Assembly (NCBI GenBank): GCA_039812465.1
Contig: JBDIAS010000001.1
Coordinates: 1-64,000 of the forward strand
From: Austwickia sp039812465
GTDB lineage: Bacteria; Actinomycetota; Actinomycetes; Actinomycetales; Dermatophilaceae
DNA length: 64,000 bases
Direction of reading: 5' to 3'
Shown: positions 1-11,252 of the stretch, piece by piece
How the letters are laid out: each line of letters starts with the position of its first letter
Position numbering within the stretch: the stretch's first letter is position 1
Program-made: the position numbers and the translations under genes
Notes under the pieces: model-generated
Told to the model about the DNA's origin: nothing
The model's database searches: none
Seen by the model: only the letters and a program-made list of their open reading frames with translations

Positions 1-1
1 C

Positions 2-145
2 GCCGCGCCTGCCGCGCTGCGCCCCGCCTTGGAGGAGCTGATGATCGGCGCGTACGCGCGGGCGACGTCGGAATCGCCGGGCGCGGACGGGCGCCGAGGC
101 GGCACGCCGCAGACGCGCGCGAAACCCACAGCCCCGCAGGGATGA
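2..145 (+). CDS. C-terminal fragment of an upstream protein, family not identified
   Basis: An open frame enters from the left edge and stops at TGA 143-145, giving about 47 residues. Codon third positions are mostly G or C, as in real genes of this window. A helical stretch (LRPALEELMIGAYARA) is followed by a polar, basic tail, which looks like an ordinary protein end. By gene order remembered from Mycobacterium tuberculosis, an inositol-monophosphatase (suhB) gene can lie upstream of the DUF4193 gene in this orientation. The fragment is too short to confirm that. The 205 bases between this stop and the DUF4193 start hold no feature I can identify. Confidence 0.4.
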   Translation, partial: AAPAALRPALEELMIGAYARATSESPGADGRRGGTPQTRAKPTAPQG

Positions 146-350
146 AACCCGGCGACTTTTCAGGCACAATCCGCTCCGTCGGGCACCCTGCGGTGCCCCG
201 GCACGTTGACGGGGCGAACGACGCTTCGACGCGGCGATGCGCACCTGCGTACCGTCGCGCCGGCGCTGCTGGCCCGCCGACGCGAACATCCCGTCAGGCT
301 GCGGGCCGCCCGCCGCCTGCGTCACCGATCCGTACCAGGAGACGAGCCCG

Positions 351-653
351 ATGGCGACTGATTACGACGCACCCCGCAAGACCGACGACGACGACCTGGG
401 CGAAGACTCTCTGGAGGAGCTGAAGGCGCGGCGCGGGGACAAGGCGGCCAGCAGTGTGGACGTCGACGAGACCGAGCAGGCGGAGGGCTTCGAGCTGCCC
501 GGGGCGGACCTGTCCGGCGAAGAGCTGTCGGTCCGGGTGATCCCCAAGCAGGCCGACGAGTTCACCTGCGGCCGCTGCTTCCTGGTGCACCACCGGTCTC
601 AGCTGGCCAAAGAGGTCGACGGCCTGCTGATCTGCTCGGAGTGTGCCGGCTGA
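351..653 (+). CDS. DUF4193 family protein
   Basis: This 100-residue acidic protein has a C-terminal pair of CxxC motifs (CGRC about residue 67, CSEC near the end), so it probably binds one zinc ion. The pattern and the DDDLGEDSLEELKARR segment match the actinobacterial DUF4193 family, whose function is unknown. I chose ATG 351 because CCAGGAG lies just upstream and family members begin at about this point; the frame stays open further upstream but without a ribosome site. The end overlaps the dut start by 13 nt, so translation is probably coupled. The DUF3093 gene often found next to it in other actinobacteria is absent here. Confidence 0.85.
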   Translation: MATDYDAPRKTDDDDLGEDSLEELKARRGDKAASSVDVDETEQAEGFELPGADLSGEELSVRVIPKQADEFTCGRCFLVHHRSQLAKEVDGLLICSECAG

Positions 654-1144
654 GCGGGGAGCGGGACCGCGTACGGGTGCTCCTGCGGCGCCTCGATCCG
701 CACCTGGACCCGCCGGCCTACGCCCACGACGGCGACGCCGGCCTGGACCTGCGCGCCGCGACGGATGTGGACCTGCTCCCGGGCCGGCGCGCGCTCGTGC
801 CGACCGGCGTGGCGATCGCCCTGCCGCCGGGCTACGTGGGACTGGTACACCCGCGCTCCGGCCTCGCCGCCCGGCACGGCATCGGCATCGTCAACGCGCC
901 GGGCACCGTGGATGAGGGCTACCGCGGGGAGATCCTGGTCAACCTCGTGAACCTCGACCCGGCGGAGTCCTTCACGGTGCGCCGCGGCGACCGGATCGCG
1001 CAGCTGGTGGTGCAGCGGTACGCCCGCGCCGAGCTGGTCGAGGTCGACGCGCTGCCCGACAGCGAGCGCGGCGCGGGGGGTCACGGTGCGAGCGGGGGCT
1101 TCGGCCCAGGCACACTGGGGGAGAGTGACGCACGGGGGGATTGA
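641..1144 (+). CDS. dut: dUTP diphosphatase
   Basis: This trimeric dUTPase hydrolyses dUTP to dUMP and pyrophosphate, keeping uracil out of DNA and supplying dTMP synthesis. All five family motifs are visible in order: DAGLDL, PRSGLA, GTVDEGYRGEI with its catalytic Asp, RGDRIAQLVV, and the C-terminal glycine-rich RGAGGHGASGGFG that closes over the nucleotide. Length is 167 residues, slightly above the usual 150 because of a short N-terminal lead and a polar tail. The GTG start at 641 overlaps the DUF4193 gene. GTG 677 is an alternative that would remove 12 residues and still leave a complete domain. Confidence 0.95.
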   Translation: MCRLSGERDRVRVLLRRLDPHLDPPAYAHDGDAGLDLRAATDVDLLPGRRALVPTGVAIALPPGYVGLVHPRSGLAARHGIGIVNAPGTVDEGYRGEILVNLVNLDPAESFTVRRGDRIAQLVVQRYARAELVEVDALPDSERGAGGHGASGGFGPGTLGESDARGD

Positions 1145-1241
1145 AGGGATCAGCCCCGCCTGCCGCCGGAGGAACCCGGACCGGCCGGTCGGGGGATCGG
1201 GTCGGCAGCGGCCGGGTCGGCGACGAGCGTGGAGGGACGAG

Positions 1242-2072
1242 ATGGCACTGTTTCGGCGGAGGCGCCGCGAGGGCGAAGAGACGCGGGGGCGCAGCGTCGT
1301 CGTCACGGAGCACCTGGAGGTCGACGACCCAGATCTCGACCCGGACGCGTACGAGGACCACGACGCGCCAGAGCCCGCGGACCCGACCGACGCGCCGGGC
1401 GAGGAGCAGGCGGCCGGAGAAGAGGTGCCGGACCGGGCCACCACCGGCCCGCTGGACCGCTCCGAGACCTCCGACGACCTCGGCAACCGCTTCGACCTGG
1501 GGGCGCTGTGGCTGGGCGCGGTCGAGGGTCTCGAGCTGCGCATCGAGATCGAGGAGAGCGACGGCTCGGTCCGGGAGGTGCGTGCCGAGAAGGACGGCTC
1601 CGCCATGCAGGTCCAGGTGTTCGCCGCCCCTCGCACGAGCGGGATCTGGGGCGACATCCGCGCCGAGATCGCGGAGGCCGTGACCGCCCAGGGCGGCCAG
1701 GCCGACGAGCAGCCCGGGCCGTTCGGGACCGAGCTGCTCACCCGGCTGCCCGCCGCGGGCGCGGACGGGCGGGTCGTCTTCGCGCCGATGCGCTTCATCG
1801 GGGTGGACGGCCCGCGCTGGTTCCTGCGGGCGGTCCTCACGGGCGCCGCCGCGGGCGACGCCGAGGCCGCGGAACCCTTCCTGGAGGTGCTGCGGACCAG
1901 CGTCGTCCTGCGGGGGGAGGAGGCCATGCCGCCCCGGGAGATGCTGCCCCTGACCCTGCCGCGCCAGCTGATCGCCCCTCCGGAGCAGCCGGGCGCGCCG
2001 GAGCCCGGCCAGCCGGCGCTGAGCGACCTGAACCCGTTCGAGCGGGGCCCCGAGATCACCGAGATCCGTTGA
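1242..2072 (+). CDS. DUF3710 domain protein
   Basis: This 276-residue protein starts with a basic patch (MALFRRRRREGEE), then has an acidic, Pro-rich, probably disordered stretch to about residue 75. A compact domain with the DLGALWLGAVEGLELRIEIEE and FIGVDGPRWFLRAVLTG segments of the actinobacterial DUF3710 family follows. Function is unknown. ATG 1242 is preceded by GGAGGGACGAG, a good ribosome site. It lies between dut and an OB-fold gene, the order remembered for M. tuberculosis Rv2697c-Rv2694c. A proline-rich tail follows the domain. The 97 bases between dut and this gene show no clear terminator. Confidence 0.85.
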   Translation: MALFRRRRREGEETRGRSVVVTEHLEVDDPDLDPDAYEDHDAPEPADPTDAPGEEQAAGEEVPDRATTGPLDRSETSDDLGNRFDLGALWLGAVEGLELRIEIEESDGSVREVRAEKDGSAMQVQVFAAPRTSGIWGDIRAEIAEAVTAQGGQADEQPGPFGTELLTRLPAAGADGRVVFAPMRFIGVDGPRWFLRAVLTGAAAGDAEAAEPFLEVLRTSVVLRGEEAMPPREMLPLTLPRQLIAPPEQPGAPEPGQPALSDLNPFERGPEITEIR

Positions 2073-2080
2073 GCCCGGAG

Positions 2081-2494
2081 ATGGCCGGCACGACCTCGCC
2101 GCACCCCTCGGACCAGCGTCGGCCGGGCTCCCTGCTCGGACGGATCGCCGCCCGGCTGGGGCGCAGCGAGCAGGAGGAACACGCCGCCGAGCTCACCCAG
2201 GAGGCGGACGCGCTCGGGACGACCCGCATCTCCGACGTCGACGACCGGCGGATGGCGGAGGTCAGCGGCGTGATCCGGTCGCTGACCCTGCCCCCGGCGA
2301 CCAAGGTGCCGACCCTGGTCGCCGACCTCTACGACGGCACCGGGTCGATGTCGCTGGTCTGGCTGGGCCGCCGGGAGATCCGCGGGATCGTGCCGGGCGT
2401 CCGGATGCGGGTCCAGGGCCGGGTGACGTACCGCAAGGGGGTCCCGACCATGTTCAATCCCCGCTACGACCTGCTGCCGCGTCATGTCCGCTGA
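2081..2494 (+). CDS. OB-fold nucleic-acid-binding protein
   Basis: This 137-residue protein has an N-terminal helical linker and then an OB-fold. The strands VSGVIRSLTL, TLVADLYDGTGSMSLVWLGRREIRGI and VRMRVQGRVTYRKGVPTMFNPRYDLL match the tRNA-anticodon/RecG-type OB-fold found beside DUF3159 in actinobacteria. It probably binds single-stranded nucleic acid; its partner is unknown. I chose ATG 2081, with CCCGGAG just upstream; TTG 2069 in the same frame is possible. The gap to the preceding stop is 8 nt and the 3' end overlaps the next gene by 11 nt, so the genes from dut to DUF3159 look like one operon. Confidence 0.85.
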   Translation: MAGTTSPHPSDQRRPGSLLGRIAARLGRSEQEEHAAELTQEADALGTTRISDVDDRRMAEVSGVIRSLTLPPATKVPTLVADLYDGTGSMSLVWLGRREIRGIVPGVRMRVQGRVTYRKGVPTMFNPRYDLLPRHVR

Positions 2495-3206
2495 GGCGTC
2501 GTTCGAGGCCGGCGCCGGCGCGCACCCGCCGACGACCGTCGAGGAGCTGCTGCGCCACCGGCTCGCGGAGCTGCTGGGAGGCTGGCGCGGCGCCCTCGAG
2601 ACGGGCCTTCCCACCGTGGCCTTCGTGGTCGTGTGGGTGCTCCGCGCGGATCTGCGGGCGGCCGTGGTGGCCTCGGGGGTCGTGGTGCTGGCGCTGGTCG
2701 CCGTCCGGTTGGCGCAGCGCCAGACCGTGCGCTACGCGTTCTCCTCGGTGGCCGCCACGGCGATCGCGGCCGCGTTCGCGCTGCGCACCGGCCGGGCCGA
2801 GGACGCCTTCCTCCCCTCGATCCTGTGGAACCTCGCCCTGGGGATGGTCTACCTGGGCTCGGTCGTCGTGCGGTGGCCGCTGCTCGGCTTCCTGATCGCC
2901 GCCGCCGACCCGCGGGCCGCGGACGACCCCGGCGTGTTCGTCCGGTGGCGGGACCACGCGGGGCTGGTGTCGGTCTGCCGGCGCCTGACGCTGGTCCTCG
3001 CCTCCCTCATGCTCGCGCGCGTGGCGATCATGTGGCCCATGTACGCCGCCGGGCAGGTCGCGCTGCTCGGGATCGCGAAGATCGTCCTCGGCTGGCCGGC
3101 CTACCTCGCCGTGCTGGCCGCGATGGCGGCGCTGCTGATGCGCGGGCACACGCCGCTCGATCGAGACGGCGCGCTCACTCCTCGTACACCACCGCGTTCG
3201 GATTGA
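2484..3206 (+). CDS. DUF3159 membrane protein
   Basis: This 240-residue integral membrane protein has a soluble N-terminus (about residues 1-38) and then five or six hydrophobic helices (AFVVVWVLRA, AVVASGVVVLALVAV, SILWNLALGMVYLGSVVV, PLLGFLIAA, LVLASLMLARVAIMWPMY, AYLAVLAAMAALL). The RTGRAEDAFLP and FVRWRDHAGL segments are typical of the actinobacterial DUF3159 family, counterpart of M. tuberculosis Rv2693c. Function is unknown. Its last 32 bases overlap the 3' end of the convergent TrkA gene, so both C-termini are encoded by the same DNA. Confidence 0.85.
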   Translation: MSAEASFEAGAGAHPPTTVEELLRHRLAELLGGWRGALETGLPTVAFVVVWVLRADLRAAVVASGVVVLALVAVRLAQRQTVRYAFSSVAATAIAAAFALRTGRAEDAFLPSILWNLALGMVYLGSVVVRWPLLGFLIAAADPRAADDPGVFVRWRDHAGLVSVCRRLTLVLASLMLARVAIMWPMYAAGQVALLGIAKIVLGWPAYLAVLAAMAALLMRGHTPLDRDGALTPRTPPRSD

Positions 3207-3852
3207 GCAGGGTCTCCAGCGTCCGCTCCGTCTCCGGGTTGGTGACGATCAGCAGCTCGTCCCCGCTCTCCAGCATGTCGTCGGGCGACGGCGCGATCGC
3301 CCGCTGTTCGCGGACGATGCAGGTCAGTACGGTGTCCTCGGGCCACGGCACGTCGGAGGTGAGGCGCCCCGCCCACGGGCTGTCCTGCGGCAGCGTCAGC
3401 TCGACCAGGACCGAGCCGCTCTGTTGGAACTCGAAGATCCGCACGAGGGTACCGACGCTCACGGCCTCCTCGACCAGGGCCGTCATCAGCCGCGGCGTGG
3501 ACACGGCCACGTCCACGCCCCAGCCCTCGTCGAAGAGCCACTCGTTCTTCGGGTTGCTCACTCGCGCCACGGTGCGCGGCACGCCGAACTCGGTCTTCGC
3601 CAACAGCGACACCACCAGGTTCACCTTGTCGTCTCCCGTGGCGGCCACGACCACGTCGCAGTTCTCCAGCCCCGCCTCGTGCAGGTTGGAGATCTCACAG
3701 GCGTCCGCCAGGAGCCAGGACGCGTCCGCCACCCGGCTCGGCTGCACCTCCGAGACGGCGTTGTCGATGAGCAGCACCTCGTGTCCGTTGCCGATCAGCT
3801 CGAGGGCGATCGAGCGGCCGACGCTGCCGGCGCCGGCGATGACGACGCGCAT
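3175..3852 (-). CDS. trkA: TrkA/RCK K+ transport regulatory protein (CeoC-like)
   Basis: This 225-residue cytosolic protein has an N-terminal Rossmann RCK_N domain with the dinucleotide motif GAGSVG at residues 7-12 and an acidic residue (LLIDN) at the end of strand two. An RCK_C domain follows, ending in ESGDELLIVTNPE. Such proteins bind NAD(H) or ATP and gate K+ transporters. It is the second gene of a pair, 58 nt behind the other RCK gene, in the same relative order as I remember for M. tuberculosis ceoB-ceoC. The start at 3852 gives the usual MRVVIAGAGSVG opening. Its 3' end overlaps the convergent DUF3159 gene. Confidence 0.9.
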   Translation of the reverse strand: MRVVIAGAGSVGRSIALELIGNGHEVLLIDNAVSEVQPSRVADASWLLADACEISNLHEAGLENCDVVVAATGDDKVNLVVSLLAKTEFGVPRTVARVSNPKNEWLFDEGWGVDVAVSTPRLMTALVEEAVSVGTLVRIFEFQQSGSVLVELTLPQDSPWAGRLTSDVPWPEDTVLTCIVREQRAIAPSPDDMLESGDELLIVTNPETERTLETLLNPNAVVYEE

Positions 3853-3910
3853 GCCGTTCTCCTCCTGGGTCGCGCGGGGCGCCGGGCCGTGCCGGTCCGG
3901 CGGCCTGGGT

Positions 3911-4573
3911 TCATTCGCTGGGCGGGGGCAGGTCGAGGATCCGCTCGACCCGGGACAGGTTGTCGACGTGCGCCAGGACGTTCACGATGTCGCCCTCCTG
4001 CAGCATCGTGGAGGCCTCGGGGATCCGGGCGTGCCCCAGGCGGATGATGAACGCCACGCGCGCCCCGGTGACCTCCTCCAGGCGCGTCAGGGGCCGGCCG
4101 ATCCAGTGGGGGTCCACCCGCACCTCGGCGATGACGACCTGGCCGGTCGGGTCGGTGTATTGCGGGACCGCGCCGTGCGGGAGCAGCCGGCGCAGGATCC
4201 GGTCGCAGGTCCATACGACCGTGCCGACCGTGGGGATGCCGAGCCGTTGGTAGATCTCGGCGCGGCCCGGGTCGTAGATGCGGGCGACGACGTTCGCCAC
4301 CCCGTACGTCTCCCGGGCGACCCGCGCCGCGATGATGTTGGAGTTGTCGCCGCTGCTCACCGCCGCGAAGGCGTACGCGTTCTCGATCCCCGCCTGACGC
4401 AGCGTGTCTCGGTCGAATCCCAGGCCGGTGACCCGACGCCCCTCGAAGTCCGCCCCCAGCCGCCGGAACGCGGCGACATCCCGGTCGATGACCGCCACGT
4501 CGTGGCCCTGTTTCTCCAGGGCCAACGCGAGAGCGGAGCCCACGCGCCCGCATCCCATGATGACGAAGTGCAC
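3911..4573 (-). CDS. trkA: TrkA/RCK K+ transport regulatory protein (CeoB-like)
   Basis: This 220-residue RCK protein has a Rossmann motif GCGRVG near the N-terminus, an acidic switch (VIDRD), then RCK_C ending in MLQEGDIVNVLAHVDN. It probably forms a hetero-oligomeric ring with the protein of the next gene to regulate K+ uptake. I chose GTG 4573 because it gives the standard MHFVIMGCGRVGS opening; the frame extends 10 codons upstream to 4603 without a convincing ribosome site. It is divergent from the APC permease that starts 125 bases away, the arrangement I remember for Rv2690c-Rv2691, which makes that permease the likely partner. Confidence 0.9.
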   Translation of the reverse strand: MHFVIMGCGRVGSALALALEKQGHDVAVIDRDVAAFRRLGADFEGRRVTGLGFDRDTLRQAGIENAYAFAAVSSGDNSNIIAARVARETYGVANVVARIYDPGRAEIYQRLGIPTVGTVVWTCDRILRRLLPHGAVPQYTDPTGQVVIAEVRVDPHWIGRPLTRLEEVTGARVAFIIRLGHARIPEASTMLQEGDIVNVLAHVDNLSRVERILDLPPPSE

Positions 4574-4685
4574 GCGTTTGACGGTACACCGCTCGCACGG
4601 CACCGGCGGAGGCCCGCGAGGTGCGGGACGAGCGGCGCCGATCGCGTCACACGGGTGCCGCCTGGGGGACGCGCGGGTCCGGACC

Positions 4686-4691
4686 TACAGT
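4686..4691 (+). promoter_or_regulatory. Candidate -10 element of a leaderless promoter for the APC permease
   Basis: TACAGT (TANNNT type) is followed by exactly 7 nt and then GTG 4699. This is the spacing expected if transcription starts at the start codon itself. No ribosome site precedes GTG 4699, which fits a leaderless transcript and helps choose that start. Confidence 0.5.
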
Positions 4692-4698
4692 GGTCAGC

Positions 4699-6717
4699 GT
4701 GTCGAAGGCCAGTCGCGCCCTGAAGCGCGTGCTCGTCGGTCGCGCGATGCGCAGCGACCGGCTGGGGGATACCCTCCTGCCCAAGCGCATCGCGCTGCCC
4801 GTCTTCGCCAGCGACGCCCTGTCCTCCGTGGCCTACGCCCCGGATGAGATCCTTCTCACGCTGGCCATCGGCGGCGGCGCGTTCGCCGCCACCCACTCCT
4901 GGCAGATCGCGCTCGGAGTCACCGTCGTCATGTTCGTGGTGGTGCTGTCCTACCGCCAGAACGTGCACGCCTACCCCTCCGGCGGGGGCGACTACGAGGT
5001 GGCCACCGTCAACCTGGGCCCGAGGGCCGGGCTGACCGTGGCCAGCGCCCTGCTGGTCGACTACGTGCTGACCGTGGCGGTGTCGATCTCCTCCGGTGTG
5101 CAGAACGCGGCCGCGGCGCTCCCGCAGGTCCGCGGGCACGAGATGCCCGTCGCCGTCGGGCTGGTCGTGGTGCTCACGGCCCTGAACCTGCGCGGGGTGC
5201 GCGAGTCGGGCAGGCTCTTCGCGATCCCGTCGTACGCCTTCATGGGCGGCGTCCTCGTCATGTCCTTCGTCGGCTACCTGCGCTGGTTCGACGGGACGCT
5301 GCCCGACGCGGAGTCGGCGCGCCTCGAGCTGATCCCGGAGCCGGGCATGGAGGGGCTCGCCGGGTTCGCGATGGTCTTCCTGCTGCTGCGGGCCTTCTCC
5401 TCCGGGTGCGCGGCGCTCACCGGCGTCGAGGCCATCAGCAACGGGGTGCCGGCCTTCCAAAAACCCAAGAGCCGCAACGCCGCGACCACGCTGGCGATGA
5501 TGGGCGCGATCTCCATCACGATGCTGCTCTCGATCGTCACGCTGGCCAACCACACCGGGCTGAAGTACGCCGAGAAGCCGGCCGAGCAGCTGCTCCGGGA
5601 CGGGGTTCCGGTTGGCGCCGGCTACGTGCAGGAGACGGTGCTCGGGCAGCTGGCGGCGGCCGTGTTCGAGGGGTTCCCGCCCGGCCTCATCTACATCTCG
5701 ATCGTCACGGGCATCATCCTGATCCTCGCGGCGAACACCGCCTTCAACGGCTTCCCGGTCCTCGGATCCGTGCTCGCCAAAGACGGCTTCCTGCCCCGCC
5801 AGCTGCACACCCGGGGCGACCGCCTGGCCTTCAGCAACGGCATCCTCATCCTCGCGACCGGGGCGATCGCGCTGATCGTCATCTACGACGCGCAGGTCAC
5901 GAGCCTGATCCAGCTCTACATCGTCGGGGTGTTCGTCTCGTTCACGCTGAGCCAGATCGGGATGATCCGGCACTGGGACCGCAACATCCCCCTCGCGGTG
6001 GACGCCGCCGAGAAGCGCCGGATGCGCCACTCCCGGATCATCAACACGATCGGGGCGTCCATGTCGGCCGTCGTGCTGATCGTGGTGTTGGCGACGAAGT
6101 TCCTCAAGGGCGCCGGGTTCGCCGTCGCGGCCATGGTCGTCCTGTACTTCATGATGCGGGCGGTCCGGCGGCATTACGACGCGGTGAGCCGGGAGCTGGC
6201 CCTCGAGGAGGGAGGGCGCTCCGAACGCGCCCTGCCGTCGCGGGTGCACGCGCTGGTGCTGGTGAGCAAGATCCACAAGCCGACGATGCGGGCGCTGTCC
6301 TACGCGCGCGCGTCCCGGCCCTCCTACCTGGAGGCGGTCACGGTCAGCGTCGACCCGGAGGCGACCATGGAGCTCGCCCGGGAGTGGGACGCTCGCGGCA
6401 TCCCGGTGCACCTCACCATCCTGGACAGCCCCTACCGCGAGATCACCCGCCCGGTCATCGAGTACGTCCGGGAGCTGCGCGCCCAACGCCCCCAGGACGT
6501 CCTGACGGTCTACGTCCCCGAGTACGTGGTGGGCCACTGGTGGGAGCAGATGCTGCACAACCAGTCGGCGCTGCGCCTGAAGACCGCCCTGCTGTTCACC
6601 CCCGGCGTCATGGTGGTCAGCGTGCCCTGGCAGCTGGCGGGCTCCGAACGCGCCGAGAGCTGGTTCGACGCCATCGAGAGCGGCTCCGGGCCGGGGTCGG
6701 TGCGTCGCGGTGAGTGA
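4699..6717 (+). CDS. APC-superfamily permease (Rv2690c-type)
   Basis: This 672-residue membrane protein has about 12 hydrophobic helices to residue 500 and then a cytosolic C-terminal domain of about 160 residues containing an ALVLVSKIHKPTMRALSYARA segment (USP-like fold). The opening RSDRLGDTLLPKRIALPVFASDALSSVAYAPDEI is characteristic of this large APC subgroup, which is often linked to K+ or amino-acid transport. Divergence from two RCK genes argues for K+; the substrate is inferred. GTG 4699 is chosen from family length and the TACAGT element 7 nt upstream. The stop overlaps the next gene by 8 nt. Confidence 0.85.
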   Translation: MSKASRALKRVLVGRAMRSDRLGDTLLPKRIALPVFASDALSSVAYAPDEILLTLAIGGGAFAATHSWQIALGVTVVMFVVVLSYRQNVHAYPSGGGDYEVATVNLGPRAGLTVASALLVDYVLTVAVSISSGVQNAAAALPQVRGHEMPVAVGLVVVLTALNLRGVRESGRLFAIPSYAFMGGVLVMSFVGYLRWFDGTLPDAESARLELIPEPGMEGLAGFAMVFLLLRAFSSGCAALTGVEAISNGVPAFQKPKSRNAATTLAMMGAISITMLLSIVTLANHTGLKYAEKPAEQLLRDGVPVGAGYVQETVLGQLAAAVFEGFPPGLIYISIVTGIILILAANTAFNGFPVLGSVLAKDGFLPRQLHTRGDRLAFSNGILILATGAIALIVIYDAQVTSLIQLYIVGVFVSFTLSQIGMIRHWDRNIPLAVDAAEKRRMRHSRIINTIGASMSAVVLIVVLATKFLKGAGFAVAAMVVLYFMMRAVRRHYDAVSRELALEEGGRSERALPSRVHALVLVSKIHKPTMRALSYARASRPSYLEAVTVSVDPEATMELAREWDARGIPVHLTILDSPYREITRPVIEYVRELRAQRPQDVLTVYVPEYVVGHWWEQMLHNQSALRLKTALLFTPGVMVVSVPWQLAGSERAESWFDAIESGSGPGSVRRGE

Positions 6718-8122
6718 GGCGCGTCCGCGGCGGAGGCGCGCGGGTCCCCGCCGCGAGGGGGCGCACGCCGGGGGTGCGCGCCACGACCGGCGCGCCGACG
6801 CTCCGGCGTCTCGGGTGGGGGAGGAGCTGGACCTGACGGTGGGCCCGATCGCCCACGGCGGCCACTGCGTCGCCCGTCACGACTCGCTGGTCGTCTTCGT
6901 GCGGCACGCCCTGCCGGGCGAGCGGGTGCGGGCGCGGGTCACCGCGGGCGCGGTGGGGGACCGGTACGTCTTCGCCGACGCGATCCGGGTCGAGGAGCCC
7001 TCCGCGCACCGCGTCACGCCGCCCTGCCCCTACGCCCGACCCGGCGGCTGCGGCGGCTGCGACTTCCAGCACGCGGACCTGGCCTACCAGCGCGAGCTCA
7101 AGACCGTGGTGCTGGCCGAGCAGCTGACCCGCCTCGGCGGCCTGGGGCCCGACGTCACCGACCGGGTCCGGGTGGAGCCCCTGCCCGATCGGACGCCGGG
7201 GGGCAGGCTCGGCGGGGAGTCTGCCGGGGAGTCGGGCGGGCCGTCCGACCAGGGTGCGGCGGAGGCCGACGGGTTGCGCTGGCGCACCCGGCTGGAGCTG
7301 GCGGTCGACCGGCAGGGCCGGGCTGGCCTGCACCCGCACCGCAGCCGCGCCGTGCTCCCGGTGGAGGACTGCCTGATCGCCCGCCCGGAGATCGCGGCCG
7401 GGGTGCTCGCGCGGCGCTACCCGCGGGCGAGCGCCGTGCACGCGGTCGTGTCCTCGGCGGGGGAGCGCGCGGTGATCGCCGCGCCCCAGGGGCTGCGCCG
7501 CACGCCCACGATCCACGAGGTGGTGCGCGTCGGCGGCCGGGAGGTGACGTTCCGTCTGAACGCGCTGGGCTTCTGGCAGGTGCACCCGGCCGCGGCCGAG
7601 ACGTTCGCCGCGGACGTGCTCGCGGGGCTCGCGCCGCGGCCCGGCGAGCGCTGCCTGGACCTGTACGCCGGCGTCGGCCTCTTCGCCCGCGCCCTCGCGG
7701 ACGCGGTCGGGCCCACCGGGCGGGTGATCGCCGTCGAGTCCGACCCGCGGGCGTGCCGGGCCGCGGCCGAGCACTTCGCCGACGACCCGCACGTCGAGGT
7801 CGTCGGCGGCCGCGTCGAGCAGGTGCTCGCCGCGCCCGACGAAGGATGGGGAAACGTCGACCTGGTCGTGCTGGACCCGCCCCGGGCCGGGGCCGGCCGG
7901 GCCGTCCTCGACGCGGTGGCGCGGCTCGCGCCGCGAGCGATCGCCTACGTCGCGTGCGACCCGGCGGCCCTCGGGCGGGATCTGGCGCTGGCGAGCGGGT
8001 TCGGGTACGAGATCGCGAAGCTCACCGCGTACGACGCCTTCCCGATGACCCACCACCTGGAGGCGATCGCGATCCTGCGGCGCACCACCCCCGCTGACCC
8101 CGTCGCCGTCGCCGGCGGCTGA
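6710..8122 (+). CDS. TRAM-domain class I SAM-dependent RNA methyltransferase (TrmA/RlmD family)
   Basis: This 470-residue enzyme probably methylates C5 of a uridine in rRNA or tRNA. After a basic lead (1-35) there is a TRAM domain (about 36-95). Iron-sulfur cysteines follow at 106, 114 and 117, with a likely fourth at 221 (VEDCLIA). The SAM motif CLDLYAGVGLFA is at 315-326, and the nucleophilic cysteine is in VACDP (Cys416), with a conserved Glu in THHLEAIAIL near 451. An unusual Gly/Ser-rich insert lies at about 162-187. Start GTG 6710 overlaps the permease stop. It matches Rv2689c in gene order. Which uridine it modifies cannot be read from sequence. Confidence 0.9.
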   Translation: MSEARPRRRRAGPRREGAHAGGARHDRRADAPASRVGEELDLTVGPIAHGGHCVARHDSLVVFVRHALPGERVRARVTAGAVGDRYVFADAIRVEEPSAHRVTPPCPYARPGGCGGCDFQHADLAYQRELKTVVLAEQLTRLGGLGPDVTDRVRVEPLPDRTPGGRLGGESAGESGGPSDQGAAEADGLRWRTRLELAVDRQGRAGLHPHRSRAVLPVEDCLIARPEIAAGVLARRYPRASAVHAVVSSAGERAVIAAPQGLRRTPTIHEVVRVGGREVTFRLNALGFWQVHPAAAETFAADVLAGLAPRPGERCLDLYAGVGLFARALADAVGPTGRVIAVESDPRACRAAAEHFADDPHVEVVGGRVEQVLAAPDEGWGNVDLVVLDPPRAGAGRAVLDAVARLAPRAIAYVACDPAALGRDLALASGFGYEIAKLTAYDAFPMTHHLEAIAILRRTTPADPVAVAGG

Positions 8123-8239
8123 GCGGCTCGCCCGCGACGCGCGCCCGGCGATTGTCCTGCCAGATCGGCTCGCGCTGGGGCAGGATTTGGGCCAGGACGC
8201 CCGACGTACGGCCGGCCATCGCGTCGGAGCACCGCAGGC

Positions 8240-8277
8240 CGCCCCGATCTCGCGCTCTAGGTGCGCGCTTCGGGGCG
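8240..8277 (+). other. Strong stem-loop between the methyltransferase and acnA
   Basis: CGCCCCGA at 8240-8247 pairs with TCGGGGCG at 8270-8277. An inner CGCGC/GCGCG stem closes a TCTAGGT loop. It lies 118 nt after the methyltransferase stop and 49 nt before the acnA start, with no T-run. It may be a terminator of the G/C-only actinobacterial type or part of the acnA control region. Confidence 0.4.
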
Positions 8278-8288
8278 ATGTGATTGAA

Positions 8289-8306
8289 TATCTTGACGTC
8301 GAGATA
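8289..8306. promoter_or_regulatory. 18-bp palindrome upstream of aconitase, candidate operator
   Basis: TATCTTGACGTCGAGATA is symmetric at 8 of 9 positions per arm. It sits 20 nt before the acnA start, probably over the promoter. Size and symmetry suit a dimeric MarR/TetR-type repressor. The MarR-family regulator TamR is reported to control aconitase in Streptomyces; whether this is such a site is inference. Confidence 0.5.
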
Positions 8307-8325
8307 CATCGCGAAGGAGCCAGAC

Positions 8326-10986
<2,661 letters not shown>

Positions 10987-11252
10987 GCCCGCGCGCGACC
11001 CCTCGAGGGCCGCGATCTCGAGCGACGGCCGGACGACCTCCAGCGCCGCGTCCCGCATCCCGCGGGGCGCGGCGCTCGCGCGTTCGGCGATTGTGGTGCG
11101 GTTGTGACGCCCGTGGTCGATGTGACTTGTGGGGCCGCTGCCAGCGGAGATGTCGGGAGTCGCCGACCCCCTCGCCCCCGCCCAGCCTGGACGGGATGGC
11201 ACGCTTGATGGAAGACAGCGCCCCGACGGGGGCGGCGGGGAGGTGTAGAACC

